Below, one piece after another: positions 1 to 7,623 of a stretch of DNA of 64,000 bases. Location: the NCBI GenBank assembly GCA_963205115.1, contig CAUJHV010000064.1:1-64000 (forward strand), written 5' to 3'. This DNA comes from Pseudomonadota bacterium (GTDB lineage: Bacteria; Pseudomonadota; Gammaproteobacteria; Burkholderiales; Burkholderiaceae_C). The notes beneath the pieces were generated by a model, which was not told the origin of the DNA, did not search any database, and worked only from the letters and a program-made list of their open reading frames with translations. The position numbers were made by a program, and so were the translations under genes. How positions within the stretch are numbered: the first letter of the stretch is position 1; every line of letters starts with the position of its first letter.

Positions 1-2
1 CG

Positions 3-422
3 TCAGCATGCCGCATCGGCCAGACGGCCAGCGTGCAGGCTGGCGGCCGGCGTCAAGGGTTCGCTTCGCCGCTTCGCGCCCTTGACCCCGGCCGCCAGCC
101 AAAACACCTTCGACTCCACCCACACGGAATTCAAGAGAGGCAAAAACTGCGTCGCAGTGGTGCTGCTGCCGCTGTCCACGGCGATGCCGGTCTCGAGCCA
201 GAAGCCCGCGGACAGGCCACCGCCCAGGGCTTCGGTGCCGCGAAAGACCAGCCGGCTGGTGCTGTTCGAGCCGCTGACCATCGACTGGACGGTTCCGGAA
301 CCGGCATTGCTGACGCTGCGCACGGCGGCATCGGCCACGCCGGACAGCACCACGCTGGTCTGCGCCGAGGCGGTGGCAGCCAGTGCCACGGCGGACCCTG
401 CGGCCCATGTTCGAAGTCTCAT
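3..422 (-). pseudogene. Truncated Gram-negative porin (N-terminal part only)
   Basis: The first 100 or so residues look like the start of a Burkholderiales general porin (outer-membrane 16-stranded trimeric channel): a signal peptide ending near ATASAQ, then VVLSGVADAAV, the RLVFRGTEALGGGLSAGFWLE stretch and a GIAVDSG loop. A complete porin is about 350 residues, but this frame stops after 139. The tail after about residue 100 no longer resembles a porin and runs through a long inverted repeat. The start was taken at the Met preceding RLRTWAAG, which gives a good signal peptide. It is divergent from nothing and lies downstream of the Bug gene on the same strand. It is probably a broken gene; the window edge prevents seeing whether the rest of a porin lies further left. 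Confidence 0.6.
38..100. repeat. 22-bp inverted repeat with 19-nt loop inside the broken porin
   Basis: Arms at 38-59 and 79-100 match in reverse complement at 21 of 22 positions (one C/G difference); the loop is 60-78 and contains gaagcg-like repeats. No T-run follows on either strand, so it is not a standard intrinsic terminator. It lies exactly where porin similarity has been lost. It may be a REP-like palindromic element or the edge of a rearrangement. Confidence 0.7.
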
Positions 423-471
423 CGTTCCACTCCTGTGTGTGTGTCTCATGTCGATCGTTGGGGGCGAGGTC

Positions 472-1443
472 TCACTCGGCCGTCAGCCGCGCGCGCTGCA
501 CCACGGCCTTCCACTTGGCGAGTTCGCTCTTCACCAGGGCGCCCAGTTGCTCCGGCGTGCCGGTCTCGACGTCGGCGCCGTGGTCCTCGATGCGCTTCTC
601 GGTTTCCTTGTCCGCCAGCACCTGGTTGAGCGCCTTGTTCAACTTGTCGATCACCGGCCGCGGTGTCTTGGCCGGCGCGAAGAAGCCGTACCACTGCTGC
701 ACGTCGACACCCTCGACACCGGCCTCGCGCAGCGTCGGCACGTCGGGCAGCAGGGCTGAGCGCTTCGGGCCGGCCACCGCCAGCGCCCGCAGCTTGCCGG
801 CCTTCACGTGCGGCAGCGCGGTGAAGAGGCTGGGAAACATGAACTGGGTCTGCCCGCCGATGGTGTCGCTGACCGCCGGCGCGGAGCCCTTGTAGGGCAC
901 GCCCAGCATCGTCACACCGGCATTCAGCTTGAACAGCTCGGCGGCATAGTGCGGGGCCGTGCCGTTGCCGGCCGACGCATAGGTGAAGCTGTCAGGCTTG
1001 GCCTTGAGTCGCGCGACGAGGTCCTTCACGTCCTTCACCGGCGCCGCGGCGTTGGCGACCATCAGGGTGGGCGAATAACCCACCAGGCCGATCGGCTCGA
1101 AATCGGCCACGGGGTCGTAACGCAGCTTCTGCAGTGCCGGGTTCATCGCGTGCGTGGCGATGTATCCGAACATCAGCGTGTGCCCGTCCGGCGTGGCGCG
1201 CGCGACGAACTCGCTGGCGATGGAGCCGTTCGCGCCGGCCCGGTTGTCGATGATCACCGTCTGGCCCAGCAGCGGCCCCAGCTTCTGCGCGATGGTGCGT
1301 GCCATCGCATCGTTGCCGCCGCCGGCGGCAGTCGGCACGACGATGGTGATGGTCTTCGTGGGGAAGCTCTGGGCCACGGCAGGTGCTGAGGCGCCCAGCA
1401 CGGCGGCAGCGGCCCAGGCGGCCGGCGCGAGAATGGTCTTCAT
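472..1443 (-). CDS. Bug-family tripartite tricarboxylate transporter substrate-binding protein
   Basis: This is a periplasmic solute receptor of the Bug/TctC family, which captures di- or tricarboxylates and other carboxylated compounds. It has a signal peptide (residues 1-22, cleaved near AVAQS), the family opening PTKTITIVVPTAAGGGNDA, the RAGANGSIASEFVARATPDGH segment, and VPYKGSAPAVSD plus LPDVPTLREAG later on. Its 323 residues are the usual length. The start Met has a Shine-Dalgarno (gaaggag) 7-8 nt upstream. Oddly, the upstream isomerase gene has no stop codon before this Met, so the two frames are continuous. No TctA/TctB membrane genes lie nearby, which is common for orphan Bug receptors. 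The ligand is probably a substrate or intermediate of the adjacent catabolic genes. Confidence 0.9.
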   Translation of the reverse strand: MKTILAPAAWAAAAVLGASAPAVAQSFPTKTITIVVPTAAGGGNDAMARTIAQKLGPLLGQTVIIDNRAGANGSIASEFVARATPDGHTLMFGYIATHAMNPALQKLRYDPVADFEPIGLVGYSPTLMVANAAAPVKDVKDLVARLKAKPDSFTYASAGNGTAPHYAAELFKLNAGVTMLGVPYKGSAPAVSDTIGGQTQFMFPSLFTALPHVKAGKLRALAVAGPKRSALLPDVPTLREAGVEGVDVQQWYGFFAPAKTPRPVIDKLNKALNQVLADKETEKRIEDHGADVETGTPEQLGALVKSELAKWKAVVQRARLTAE

Positions 1444-2541
1444 CGGGGGGTCTCCTTCGATCGGTCTCGAAAACACGTAGTCGGGCAGGTGCAGTTCGCC
1501 CTGCAGGATCTTTCTGGCGGTGCGCACCAGCGCGGCACGGCGGATCGATGCACCGTCGCCGCGGCCCTCGATCGCCACCTCGACATCGATGCGCCCTTGC
1601 GGGTGTTGCACGCAGACCGTGTGCACACCTTCCAGGGCCGATGCACTGCTGGCCACCGTGCCCGGCAAGGCAAACGCGGTGGCCACACCGATCGCGCCGG
1701 TGACGGCGTGCGAGGCATGGCAGCGACGCGGTGTGAAATAGCGCGAGGTGATGCTGTGTGCATCGTCACCGTCGCTGACGATCACCGGCTTGGGCACGAC
1801 GCTGGTGGAGACGTCGCCGAGCCCCATCGCCAGGCCGGCGGCCAGCCGCATCGACTCGATACGCTGCAGCAGCGCACGGTCGGCATCGAGATCTGTCGGC
1901 GATTCGCGGCCGCTCAGGCCCAGCGATGCCGCACGCACGATGACCAGCGGCATCGCCGCGTCGATGCAGGTGACTGGCAGGCCGTCGATCTCGTCGATGC
2001 GCTGGCCGGTCGGGAAGAGCGAGCCCGTGACCGCGCCCCAGGCATCCAGAAAGTTCAGCCGTATCGGCGCCGCGGTGCCGGCCACGCCGTCGATGCTGGT
2101 GCTGCCGGCATAGACGATGCGGCGCCCCGGCGTCAGCACGGTCACGTCGATGCGCGAGCGGGTGTTGACGTTGAAGACCCGCACCGTCGTCTCGCCGTCC
2201 TTGGGCTCGACAAGGCCCTGCTCGATGGCAAAGGGCGCGACACCCGACAGCATGTTCCCGCAGTTGGGCCGCGTGTCCACCGAGCGCTGGCCGACGCCGA
2301 CCTGCGCGAACAGGTAGTCCACGTCGCAACCGGGCTCGGCGGAGCGCGAGACGATCGCCACCTTGCTGGTCAGCGTGCTGCCACCGCCCACGCCGTCGAC
2401 CTGCAGCAGGTCGCTCGCGCCGATCGCACCGATGAGTGCCTCGTCGCGCTCACGCTCGTCGGACGGCAGCCAGTCACGCAGGAAAAACGGCCCGCGCGAG
2501 GTACCGGCCCGCATCAGCACACAAGGAATCGTTCGGCTCAT
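1444..2541 (-). CDS. PrpF/GalD-like isomerase (4-oxalomesaconate tautomerase type), in frame with the downstream Bug gene
   Basis: The protein begins SRTIPCVLMRAGTSRGPFF, the hallmark opening of the PrpF fold, and has a VDGVGGGSTLTSKVA segment and the PNCGNMLSG motif with the catalytic-site Cys. Family members isomerise the double bond of 2-methylaconitate (PrpF) or 4-oxalomesaconate (GalD, gallate/protocatechuate 4,5-cleavage). The nearby RraA/aldolase-like gene and the LysR regulator favour a GalD-type role, but this is inference. The family-like part is about 366 residues and ends near LHLPDYVF; no stop codon follows, and an 11-residue linker leads straight into the Met of the Bug receptor, so the whole frame (2541 down to 472) could give a 689-residue fusion. 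The start at 2541 is divergent from the LysR gene, with a shared 106-bp control region. Confidence 0.8.
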
Positions 2542-2593
2542 GTCGCCATGGTCGGCGCCGTCGATCATCTTGTGAATTGCAATGTTCCGAACG

Positions 2594-2616
2594 ATTGATC
2601 GACAATTCGCATCAAT
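2594..2616. promoter_or_regulatory. Candidate LysR-type operator between galD-like gene and lysR
   Basis: A perfect interrupted palindrome ATTGAT-N11-ATCAAT contains the T-N11-A core of LysR-type regulator boxes. It lies in the 106-bp divergent intergenic region, 53 bp from the isomerase start and 31 bp from the LysR start, the usual place for a site that autorepresses the regulator and activates the divergent operon. Confidence 0.7.
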
Positions 2617-2647
2617 CAAGGATGGAACGCTCGCGGGAGATTCAGCG

Positions 2648-3559
2648 ATGGCGATGCACTTCGACCTCAACGACCTGCAGGCTTTTCGCGCGGTCGCGGA
2701 CCTGGGCAATTTCCGCAAGGCCGCCGAAACGGTGCACCTGTCGCAGCCGGCTTTCAGCCGGCGCATCGACAAGCTCGAGCGTTCGCTCGGCGTGCGCCTG
2801 CTGGAGCGCACGACCCGTCGCGTCACGCTCACCGCCGTGGGCCGCGAGTTCGCGCGCAAGGTGGGCGAGATGCTCGACGAACTCGATGCGACGCTGCTGG
2901 GCATCCAGGGCATCGCCTCCACGCGCATGGCCGAAGTGACGGTCGCCTGCGTGCCCTCGACGGTGAACTACTACCTCTCGCAGGTCATCCGTCGTTACCA
3001 CGCGCTGGCGCCGCGCGTGCGCGTAAAGGTGCTGGATGCCGGCGCCAGCGAGGTGCTGGCGGCCGTCTCACGCGGCGAGGCCGATTTCGGGCTGGATTTC
3101 ATCGGCGCCCAGGAGGTCGAGCTCGAATTCAAGGCTCTGGTCGAAGAACGTTTCGTGGCCGCGTGCCGCCGCGACCACCCGCTGGCCAGGGCCCGGAAGG
3201 TCACGTGGGCGCAGCTCGCGGCCTACGACTTCATCTCCGTCAGCCGCAGCTCCGGCAACCGCCTGCTGCTCGATCAGGCGCTGGCCGGCGTCAGCGAACG
3301 GCCGCGCGCCGTCTTCGAGACACAGCACGTGACGACGATGCTCGGCCTGGTCGAGGCGGGACTCGGCGTCGGGGCCGTGCCGTCCATGGCCATGCCCGGA
3401 CCAGACCACCCGCTGCTGGTGAGCGTGCCGCTGGTGGACCCGGTGATCACGCGGCGCATGGGCCTCATCCGCCGCCGCGGACGCACACTCTCGCCGGCCG
3501 CGCAGCAGCTCTACGATCTCTTCCAGGACGTGAAGGTCAAGCGGCGACGCCCTGCCTGA
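2648..3559 (+). CDS. LysR-family transcriptional regulator
   Basis: This is a DNA-binding regulator with the classic N-terminal winged helix-turn-helix (residues about 3-62: DLNDLQAFRAVADLGNFRKAAE, SQPAFSRRIDKLE, LLERTTRRVTLTAVG) and a C-terminal periplasmic-binding-like effector domain from about residue 90. At 303 residues it has the normal length. The start at 2648 (MAMHFDL) was chosen because a cgggag Shine-Dalgarno precedes it and the frame upstream (to 2582) would overlap the operator. It is divergent from the isomerase/Bug genes and probably activates them in response to a pathway intermediate. Confidence 0.93.
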   Translation: MAMHFDLNDLQAFRAVADLGNFRKAAETVHLSQPAFSRRIDKLERSLGVRLLERTTRRVTLTAVGREFARKVGEMLDELDATLLGIQGIASTRMAEVTVACVPSTVNYYLSQVIRRYHALAPRVRVKVLDAGASEVLAAVSRGEADFGLDFIGAQEVELEFKALVEERFVAACRRDHPLARARKVTWAQLAAYDFISVSRSSGNRLLLDQALAGVSERPRAVFETQHVTTMLGLVEAGLGVGAVPSMAMPGPDHPLLVSVPLVDPVITRRMGLIRRRGRTLSPAAQQLYDLFQDVKVKRRRPA

Positions 3560-3724
3560 AGGCCAGCGGCCTGCTGTCCGCGCCCGCCCGCGCATGCCCC
3601 TGTCGGCGGCATTGCGGCACGGCGCCGCGCTGGCCTGGGTCATCGGAAAATGAAGTTCCACCCGCGCGCGGTGCCGGACTGGCCCGCACCCGGCTCACGC
3701 GTTCGAACGATCCCTTCGAGAGGC

Positions 3725-4435
3725 ATGGCGATGACAAGCGACGACACGACAATCTTCGACCAGCTGCGCGGCGTCACCACCGCCACGCTGACGACCATCC
3801 TGCTGAAGAAGGGTCTGCGCAACGTGTGGATCCGCGGTGCGCTGCCGCTGGTGCCGGGCATGCCGCGCGTGGTCGGCCGCGCATTCACGGTGCGCTTCGT
3901 CCCGGCCCGCGAGGACCTGGCCACGCCGGCGTCCTGGGGCGCGCCGAAGTCCAGCCGCGCGGCGATCGAGGCGATGCCCGCCGGCTGCATTGCCGTGGTC
4001 GACGCGATGGGCATCCGGGACGCCGGCATCTGGGGTGACATCCTGTGTGCGCGCATGGTGCGGCGCGGCGTGACGGCACTCGTCACCGACGGCGTGGTGC
4101 GCGACCTCGCCGGCGTGCTGGGCACCGGGCTGAAGGTGTGGGCCACCGGCGCCGCGGCGCCGCCTTCCGTGGCCGGCCTGACCTTCGCCGATTGGCAGCA
4201 ACCCGTGGGCTGCGGCGGCGTGGCCGTATTCCCGGACGACCTGATCGTGGCCGACACCGATGGCGCCGTGGTGATCCCGGCCGCGCTGATGCAGGAGATC
4301 GTGGCCGACGCCGTCGAGCAGGAACGCTTCGAAGGCTGGATCATGGATGAGGTCAATGCCGGCGCGGAGCTGCCCGGCCTCTACCCGCCGAATGCCGCGA
4401 ACAAGGCCAAGTACGAGGCCAGCAAGAAGAAGTAG
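3725..4435 (+). CDS. RraA-like / 4-hydroxy-4-methyl-2-oxoglutarate aldolase-family protein
   Basis: The 236-residue protein belongs to the RraA fold shared by HMG/CHA aldolases (LigK/GalC) and RNase E regulators. Visible signatures are TTATLTTILLKKG near the N-terminus, MPAGCIAVVDAMG, WGDILCARMVRRGV and the VTDGVVRDLAGV stretch that holds the catalytic Arg-Asp pair of the aldolases. In the 4,5-cleavage pathway the aldolase splits 4-carboxy-4-hydroxy-2-oxoadipate to pyruvate and oxaloacetate, which would follow the tautomerase encoded nearby. The start at 3725 follows gagaggc; a longer frame back to 3650 has a non-family N-terminus. Aldolase is favoured over RNase regulator because of context, but many family members have unknown substrates. 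Confidence 0.75.
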   Translation: MAMTSDDTTIFDQLRGVTTATLTTILLKKGLRNVWIRGALPLVPGMPRVVGRAFTVRFVPAREDLATPASWGAPKSSRAAIEAMPAGCIAVVDAMGIRDAGIWGDILCARMVRRGVTALVTDGVVRDLAGVLGTGLKVWATGAAAPPSVAGLTFADWQQPVGCGGVAVFPDDLIVADTDGAVVIPAALMQEIVADAVEQERFEGWIMDEVNAGAELPGLYPPNAANKAKYEASKKK

Positions 4436-4502
4436 GCGCAAGCAGGAGGCACAAGCGGCCCACGTAGGGACGCATGCCTGCATGCCCTGCGCCGAAGCCG
4501 GG

Positions 4503-5786
4503 TCAATGCAGCTTCAAGCGTCCCGACACCCGGCGCTGCAGCAGCCGCGCCATCGCCAGCACCGCCGTGCCGCCCAGGCCCAGGATGGCGCGGTGGTGCA
4601 TCAGGTGCAGCGACATGTACATCCACTTGGCGATGAGGCCTTCGACGAAGAAGTTCCGGCCCGTCAGGCCGCCCATCAGGTTGCCCACGCCCTTGTTCTC
4701 GCCCAGCGACACCAGCGAGCCGAAGTCCTGGTAGACGAAGGGCGGCTCGTGCCGGCGCTCCTGCAGCGCCGCCTTCAGGCAGCGGTAGAGGTAGTGGGCC
4801 TGCTGGTGCGCGGCCTGTGCGCGGGCCGGCACCTGGCGCTCGCCGTGCCAGACGCAGGCCGCGCAGTCACCCATCGCGAAGATGCCGGGCACGGCGGTCT
4901 CCAGGCGCGGGCCGACGACAAACTGGTGGGCCCGGTTGGTCTGCAGCCCCAGGCGGGTGTTGGCTTCGGCCGCCTGGATGCCGGCGGCCCAGACGATGAG
5001 TTCGGCCGGCAGCTCACCGGCGCTGGTGATCAGCCGATCGGCCCGGACCTCCAGCACCTTGGTGTTCGTCATCACCCGCACCTGCTTGCGCGCCAGCGCG
5101 GTCGTGGCCTGGGTGGAGATTCGTTCCGGCAGGCCGCCCAGGATGCGCGGCGCGGCTTCGACGATGCTGATGTCCAAGCGGAAGCGCTGCTCGGCGCCGA
5201 AGCCTTCCTGCACCTCCTGGTGGGCCTCCAGCAGTTCGGCCGACAGCTCCACGCCCGTGGCACCGCCGCCGACGATGGCCACGCCCAGGGTCTTCTGCGA
5301 TGAAAACGCCGCCCGTGTGAAGGCCGCGAGCAGGTGGCGCCTGAAGCGTTCGGCATCACTGGCCTGCTCCAGCACGAAGGCATGCTCGGCAGCGCCGGGC
5401 GTGCCGAAGAAGTTGGAGCCGCTGCCCAGGGCCAGCACCAGCCAGCGGAAGCTGAGCGTGCGCGCGGGCACCATCTGCTGGCCGTCTTCATCGCGGATCT
5501 CACCCAGCGTGAGGCACCGCGCCGCCAGGTCCAGGCCCTGCAGGTCACCGAGCGCGAAGCTGAAGTGGTTGCGCCGCGCCAGGATGGTGTAGGACAGCCC
5601 TTCCTGATGCGCGTCCAGCGTGCCGGCGGCCACCTCGTGCAGCGTGGGCTTCCAGATGTGGAAGACCGAACGGTCGACCAGCAGGACCTTCTGCGGCCCC
5701 TGCGTGCGGCCCAGATGGCGCCCCAGGTGGGCGGCCAGTTCCAGGCCGCCGGCACCACCGCCGATGATCACGATGTCGTGATGCAT
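4503..5786 (-). CDS. ndh: Type II NADH dehydrogenase (NDH-2)
   Basis: This membrane-associated FAD enzyme transfers electrons from NADH to quinone without pumping protons. The N-terminal FAD Rossmann motif IVIIGGGAGGLELA, the second nucleotide-binding motif VAIVGGGATGVELSAEL (about residue 165), VWAAGIQA and the FAD-closing GIFAMGDCAAC are visible. A C-terminal amphipathic or transmembrane segment (residues about 375-415) would anchor it. Its 427 residues are typical. The start Met follows a ggag Shine-Dalgarno. The frame is open far upstream, but that stretch encodes the neighbouring membrane protein in another frame. Confidence 0.92.
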   Translation of the reverse strand: MHHDIVIIGGGAGGLELAAHLGRHLGRTQGPQKVLLVDRSVFHIWKPTLHEVAAGTLDAHQEGLSYTILARRNHFSFALGDLQGLDLAARCLTLGEIRDEDGQQMVPARTLSFRWLVLALGSGSNFFGTPGAAEHAFVLEQASDAERFRRHLLAAFTRAAFSSQKTLGVAIVGGGATGVELSAELLEAHQEVQEGFGAEQRFRLDISIVEAAPRILGGLPERISTQATTALARKQVRVMTNTKVLEVRADRLITSAGELPAELIVWAAGIQAAEANTRLGLQTNRAHQFVVGPRLETAVPGIFAMGDCAACVWHGERQVPARAQAAHQQAHYLYRCLKAALQERRHEPPFVYQDFGSLVSLGENKGVGNLMGGLTGRNFFVEGLIAKWMYMSLHLMHHRAILGLGGTAVLAMARLLQRRVSGRLKLH

Positions 5787-5851
5787 GGGGCTGCATTCTC
5801 CTCCCCGGGCACCACAAAGCAACCGTGCCGGCCGCGTGGGCGCGCCGTGCG

Positions 5852-6757
5852 CTAGTCGACGGACGGTGCCACGCGCCAGAGGGACTTGTAGTCGTTCCAG
5901 CCTTCGCGCAGGGCCTGGGGTGCCGTGGAAGTCCGGGGTGCCACCGGTGCCGCGGGAGCGGTGGGAACTGCAGGCACCGCAGGCGGCACGGCAGCCACTG
6001 CCGGGCGCACCTGACGCGGCCGGCGACGGTTCGGTATGCGCCGGTCGGTGTCGTGCAACTTGCACTCCATGGTCTTGATGAACCAGTACGCCGCAAAGGG
6101 CACGATGCCCGCCACCTCGACCCAGAAGACCCACCGGTCGCGACAAACGTCTTCCGGCCTGATCACGAACTTCGTCAGCACGAAGGCCGCCACCATCGAG
6201 CCGACGAAGAGCGCACCGAGTGCCGGATAAGCCGCCAGGTACCAGCGCCGCCGCTGCGCCGGCACGAGGTGCAGGGTGTGGTGCGAGCAGAAGATCATCA
6301 CGAAGCCCAGCACGATGTAGAACGACACCGCCGCGGGGAAGTGCAGCTTCGCTTGCAGCACCTGCCACGACGTGCGGTCGTACAGCGATGAGGTGGCGAG
6401 TTGGGCCGGGATGTCCCCGGCAAGGATGCAGCGCAGCCCGTCCTCGGGCGGCATCGGGAAGAGCGCCACGCAGCAAGCGAGCACGCCACCGATGTTGAGC
6501 GCCCAGTCCTCACGCCGGCTGAAGCCCTTGTAGGCGATCAGCCCCAGGCCGATGGCCCACAGCGCGCCGACGAAGACATCGCGTGCATCGGAGTGGTAGT
6601 ACGCGCTGATCGACGGCTGCAGCCGGATGCCCTGCAAGAACGCGCCCGCCAGGAACAGCGCCAGCGGCAAGCCCAGCGCCAGGGTGCCCAGCGCCACGCG
6701 CAGCGAAAAATAGGTCTGCACGAAATCATCGTGCGTGTTGGCTGTCTTGACTTTCAT
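5852..6757 (-). CDS. Multi-pass membrane protein of unknown function
   Basis: The 301-residue protein has about six to seven hydrophobic helices (near residues 15-40, 55-75, 85-105, 150-175, 190-215 and 225-245) and a conserved-looking SAYYHSDARDVFVGAL segment between the first two, a pattern I associate with uncharacterised DUF998-like membrane proteins. The C-terminal 50 residues are basic, then Pro/Ala-rich, and probably cytoplasmic. The start was placed at MKVKTANTHDDF; upstream in-frame Met codons give an unconvincing Arg-rich leader overlapping the divergent regulator promoter. It lies 65 bp upstream of ndh on the same strand and may be cotranscribed with it. No function can be assigned. 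Confidence 0.7.
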   Translation of the reverse strand: MKVKTANTHDDFVQTYFSLRVALGTLALGLPLALFLAGAFLQGIRLQPSISAYYHSDARDVFVGALWAIGLGLIAYKGFSRREDWALNIGGVLACCVALFPMPPEDGLRCILAGDIPAQLATSSLYDRTSWQVLQAKLHFPAAVSFYIVLGFVMIFCSHHTLHLVPAQRRRWYLAAYPALGALFVGSMVAAFVLTKFVIRPEDVCRDRWVFWVEVAGIVPFAAYWFIKTMECKLHDTDRRIPNRRRPRQVRPAVAAVPPAVPAVPTAPAAPVAPRTSTAPQALREGWNDYKSLWRVAPSVD

Positions 6758-6889
6758 CGCCACGGTTCCAGCTCGGTTGGCCCGGGACACACTGTGGCAT
6801 GGGCGCTTGAGTCCGTCATCATCGCGAGTAGCGACCGACCTGCATCGGCCCGTTCGGGACGGTCGCAGCGCGCAGCACCGCCTTGCATG

Positions 6890-6905
6890 TATGATAACCA
6901 TCATG
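6890..6905. promoter_or_regulatory. Candidate TetR operator 1 (TATGA-N6-TCATG)
   Basis: An interrupted palindrome, TATGA, six bases, TCATG, overlaps the start codon of the TetR gene. The same arrangement with perfect arms occurs at 7537-7552, in front of the oxidoreductase gene, which supports both as binding sites of this regulator. Confidence 0.6.
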
Positions 6906-7496
6906 CGAAACAAGGAAACCCCCAGCCGCGCGGCGGCCAAGGACGCGGCGCACGAACGCATCGTCGCCGCGGCCGCGCGGGCGATCCGTCGCAGCGGCTA
7001 CGACGGGACCGGCGTCGCAGACATCATGAAGGAAGCCGGCCTGACACATGGCGCCTTCTACGCCCACTTCGCCTCGCGCGAGGCCATGCTGGCCGAAGCG
7101 GCCAGACGGGCGAGCGCCGAGTCCGCGGCCCTTGCTGCCGCCACGGTGGCCGCGGCGCCACGCGGCAAGGCCCTGGACGCCATCGTGCACGGCTACCTCT
7201 CGAAGGAACACGTGGCCCAGGCCGATCACGCCTGCCCGCTGGTGGCGCTCGGCTCCGAAACCTGCCGCCAGACGGCCGAGGTGCGTCGCGTGACCACGCG
7301 GCACATCCAGGAGATGGTCGATCTGCTGGCACGCCAGTCGCCCGACTGGGGACAGCCGCAGGCGCATCAGCGGGCGCTCGTGACCCTCTCCACCATGGTG
7401 GGCGCGCTGCTGCTGGCCCGCGCCGCCGACGAGCCCGGCCTGTCGGAGAGCCTGCGCAAGGCCGCGCTGCAGCACCTCAGCACCCAAAACTTCTGA
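6903..7496 (+). CDS. TetR/AcrR-family transcriptional repressor
   Basis: The N-terminal helix-turn-helix is clear (about residues 16-62: ERIVAAAARAIRRSGYDGTG, DIMKEAGLTHGAFYAHFASRE). The C-terminal ligand-binding domain has conserved-looking ACPLVALGSE, as in repressors related to NemR/YxaF that respond to electrophiles. The length, 197 residues, is normal. The ATG at 6903 was chosen; an in-frame ATG lies four codons upstream. It is followed in the same direction by a quinone-type oxidoreductase and an Old Yellow Enzyme, which fits control of an electrophile or quinone detoxification unit. Palindromes at its own start and before the oxidoreductase suggest autoregulation and repression of the downstream genes. 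Confidence 0.9.
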   Translation: MRNKETPSRAAAKDAAHERIVAAAARAIRRSGYDGTGVADIMKEAGLTHGAFYAHFASREAMLAEAARRASAESAALAAATVAAAPRGKALDAIVHGYLSKEHVAQADHACPLVALGSETCRQTAEVRRVTTRHIQEMVDLLARQSPDWGQPQAHQRALVTLSTMVGALLLARAADEPGLSESLRKAALQHLSTQNF

Positions 7497-7536
7497 AACC
7501 ATGCGCACGCGGCACCGCGATCGGTTCGTTCTTTAA

Positions 7537-7552
7537 TATGACGATCATCATA
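7537..7552. promoter_or_regulatory. Candidate TetR operator 2 (TATGA-N6-TCATA)
   Basis: This is a perfect 5+5 palindrome with a 6-base centre, 72 bp upstream of the oxidoreductase start. It shares arms and spacing with the site overlapping the TetR gene start, so the TetR protein probably represses the oxidoreductase from here. Confidence 0.65.
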
Positions 7553-7623
7553 CCAACTGCCCGCACATGCGCCTGGTGCGGCCGTTCCACCACCTGGCAT
7601 GCCCAGGCTCGAGAAAGCGATTC

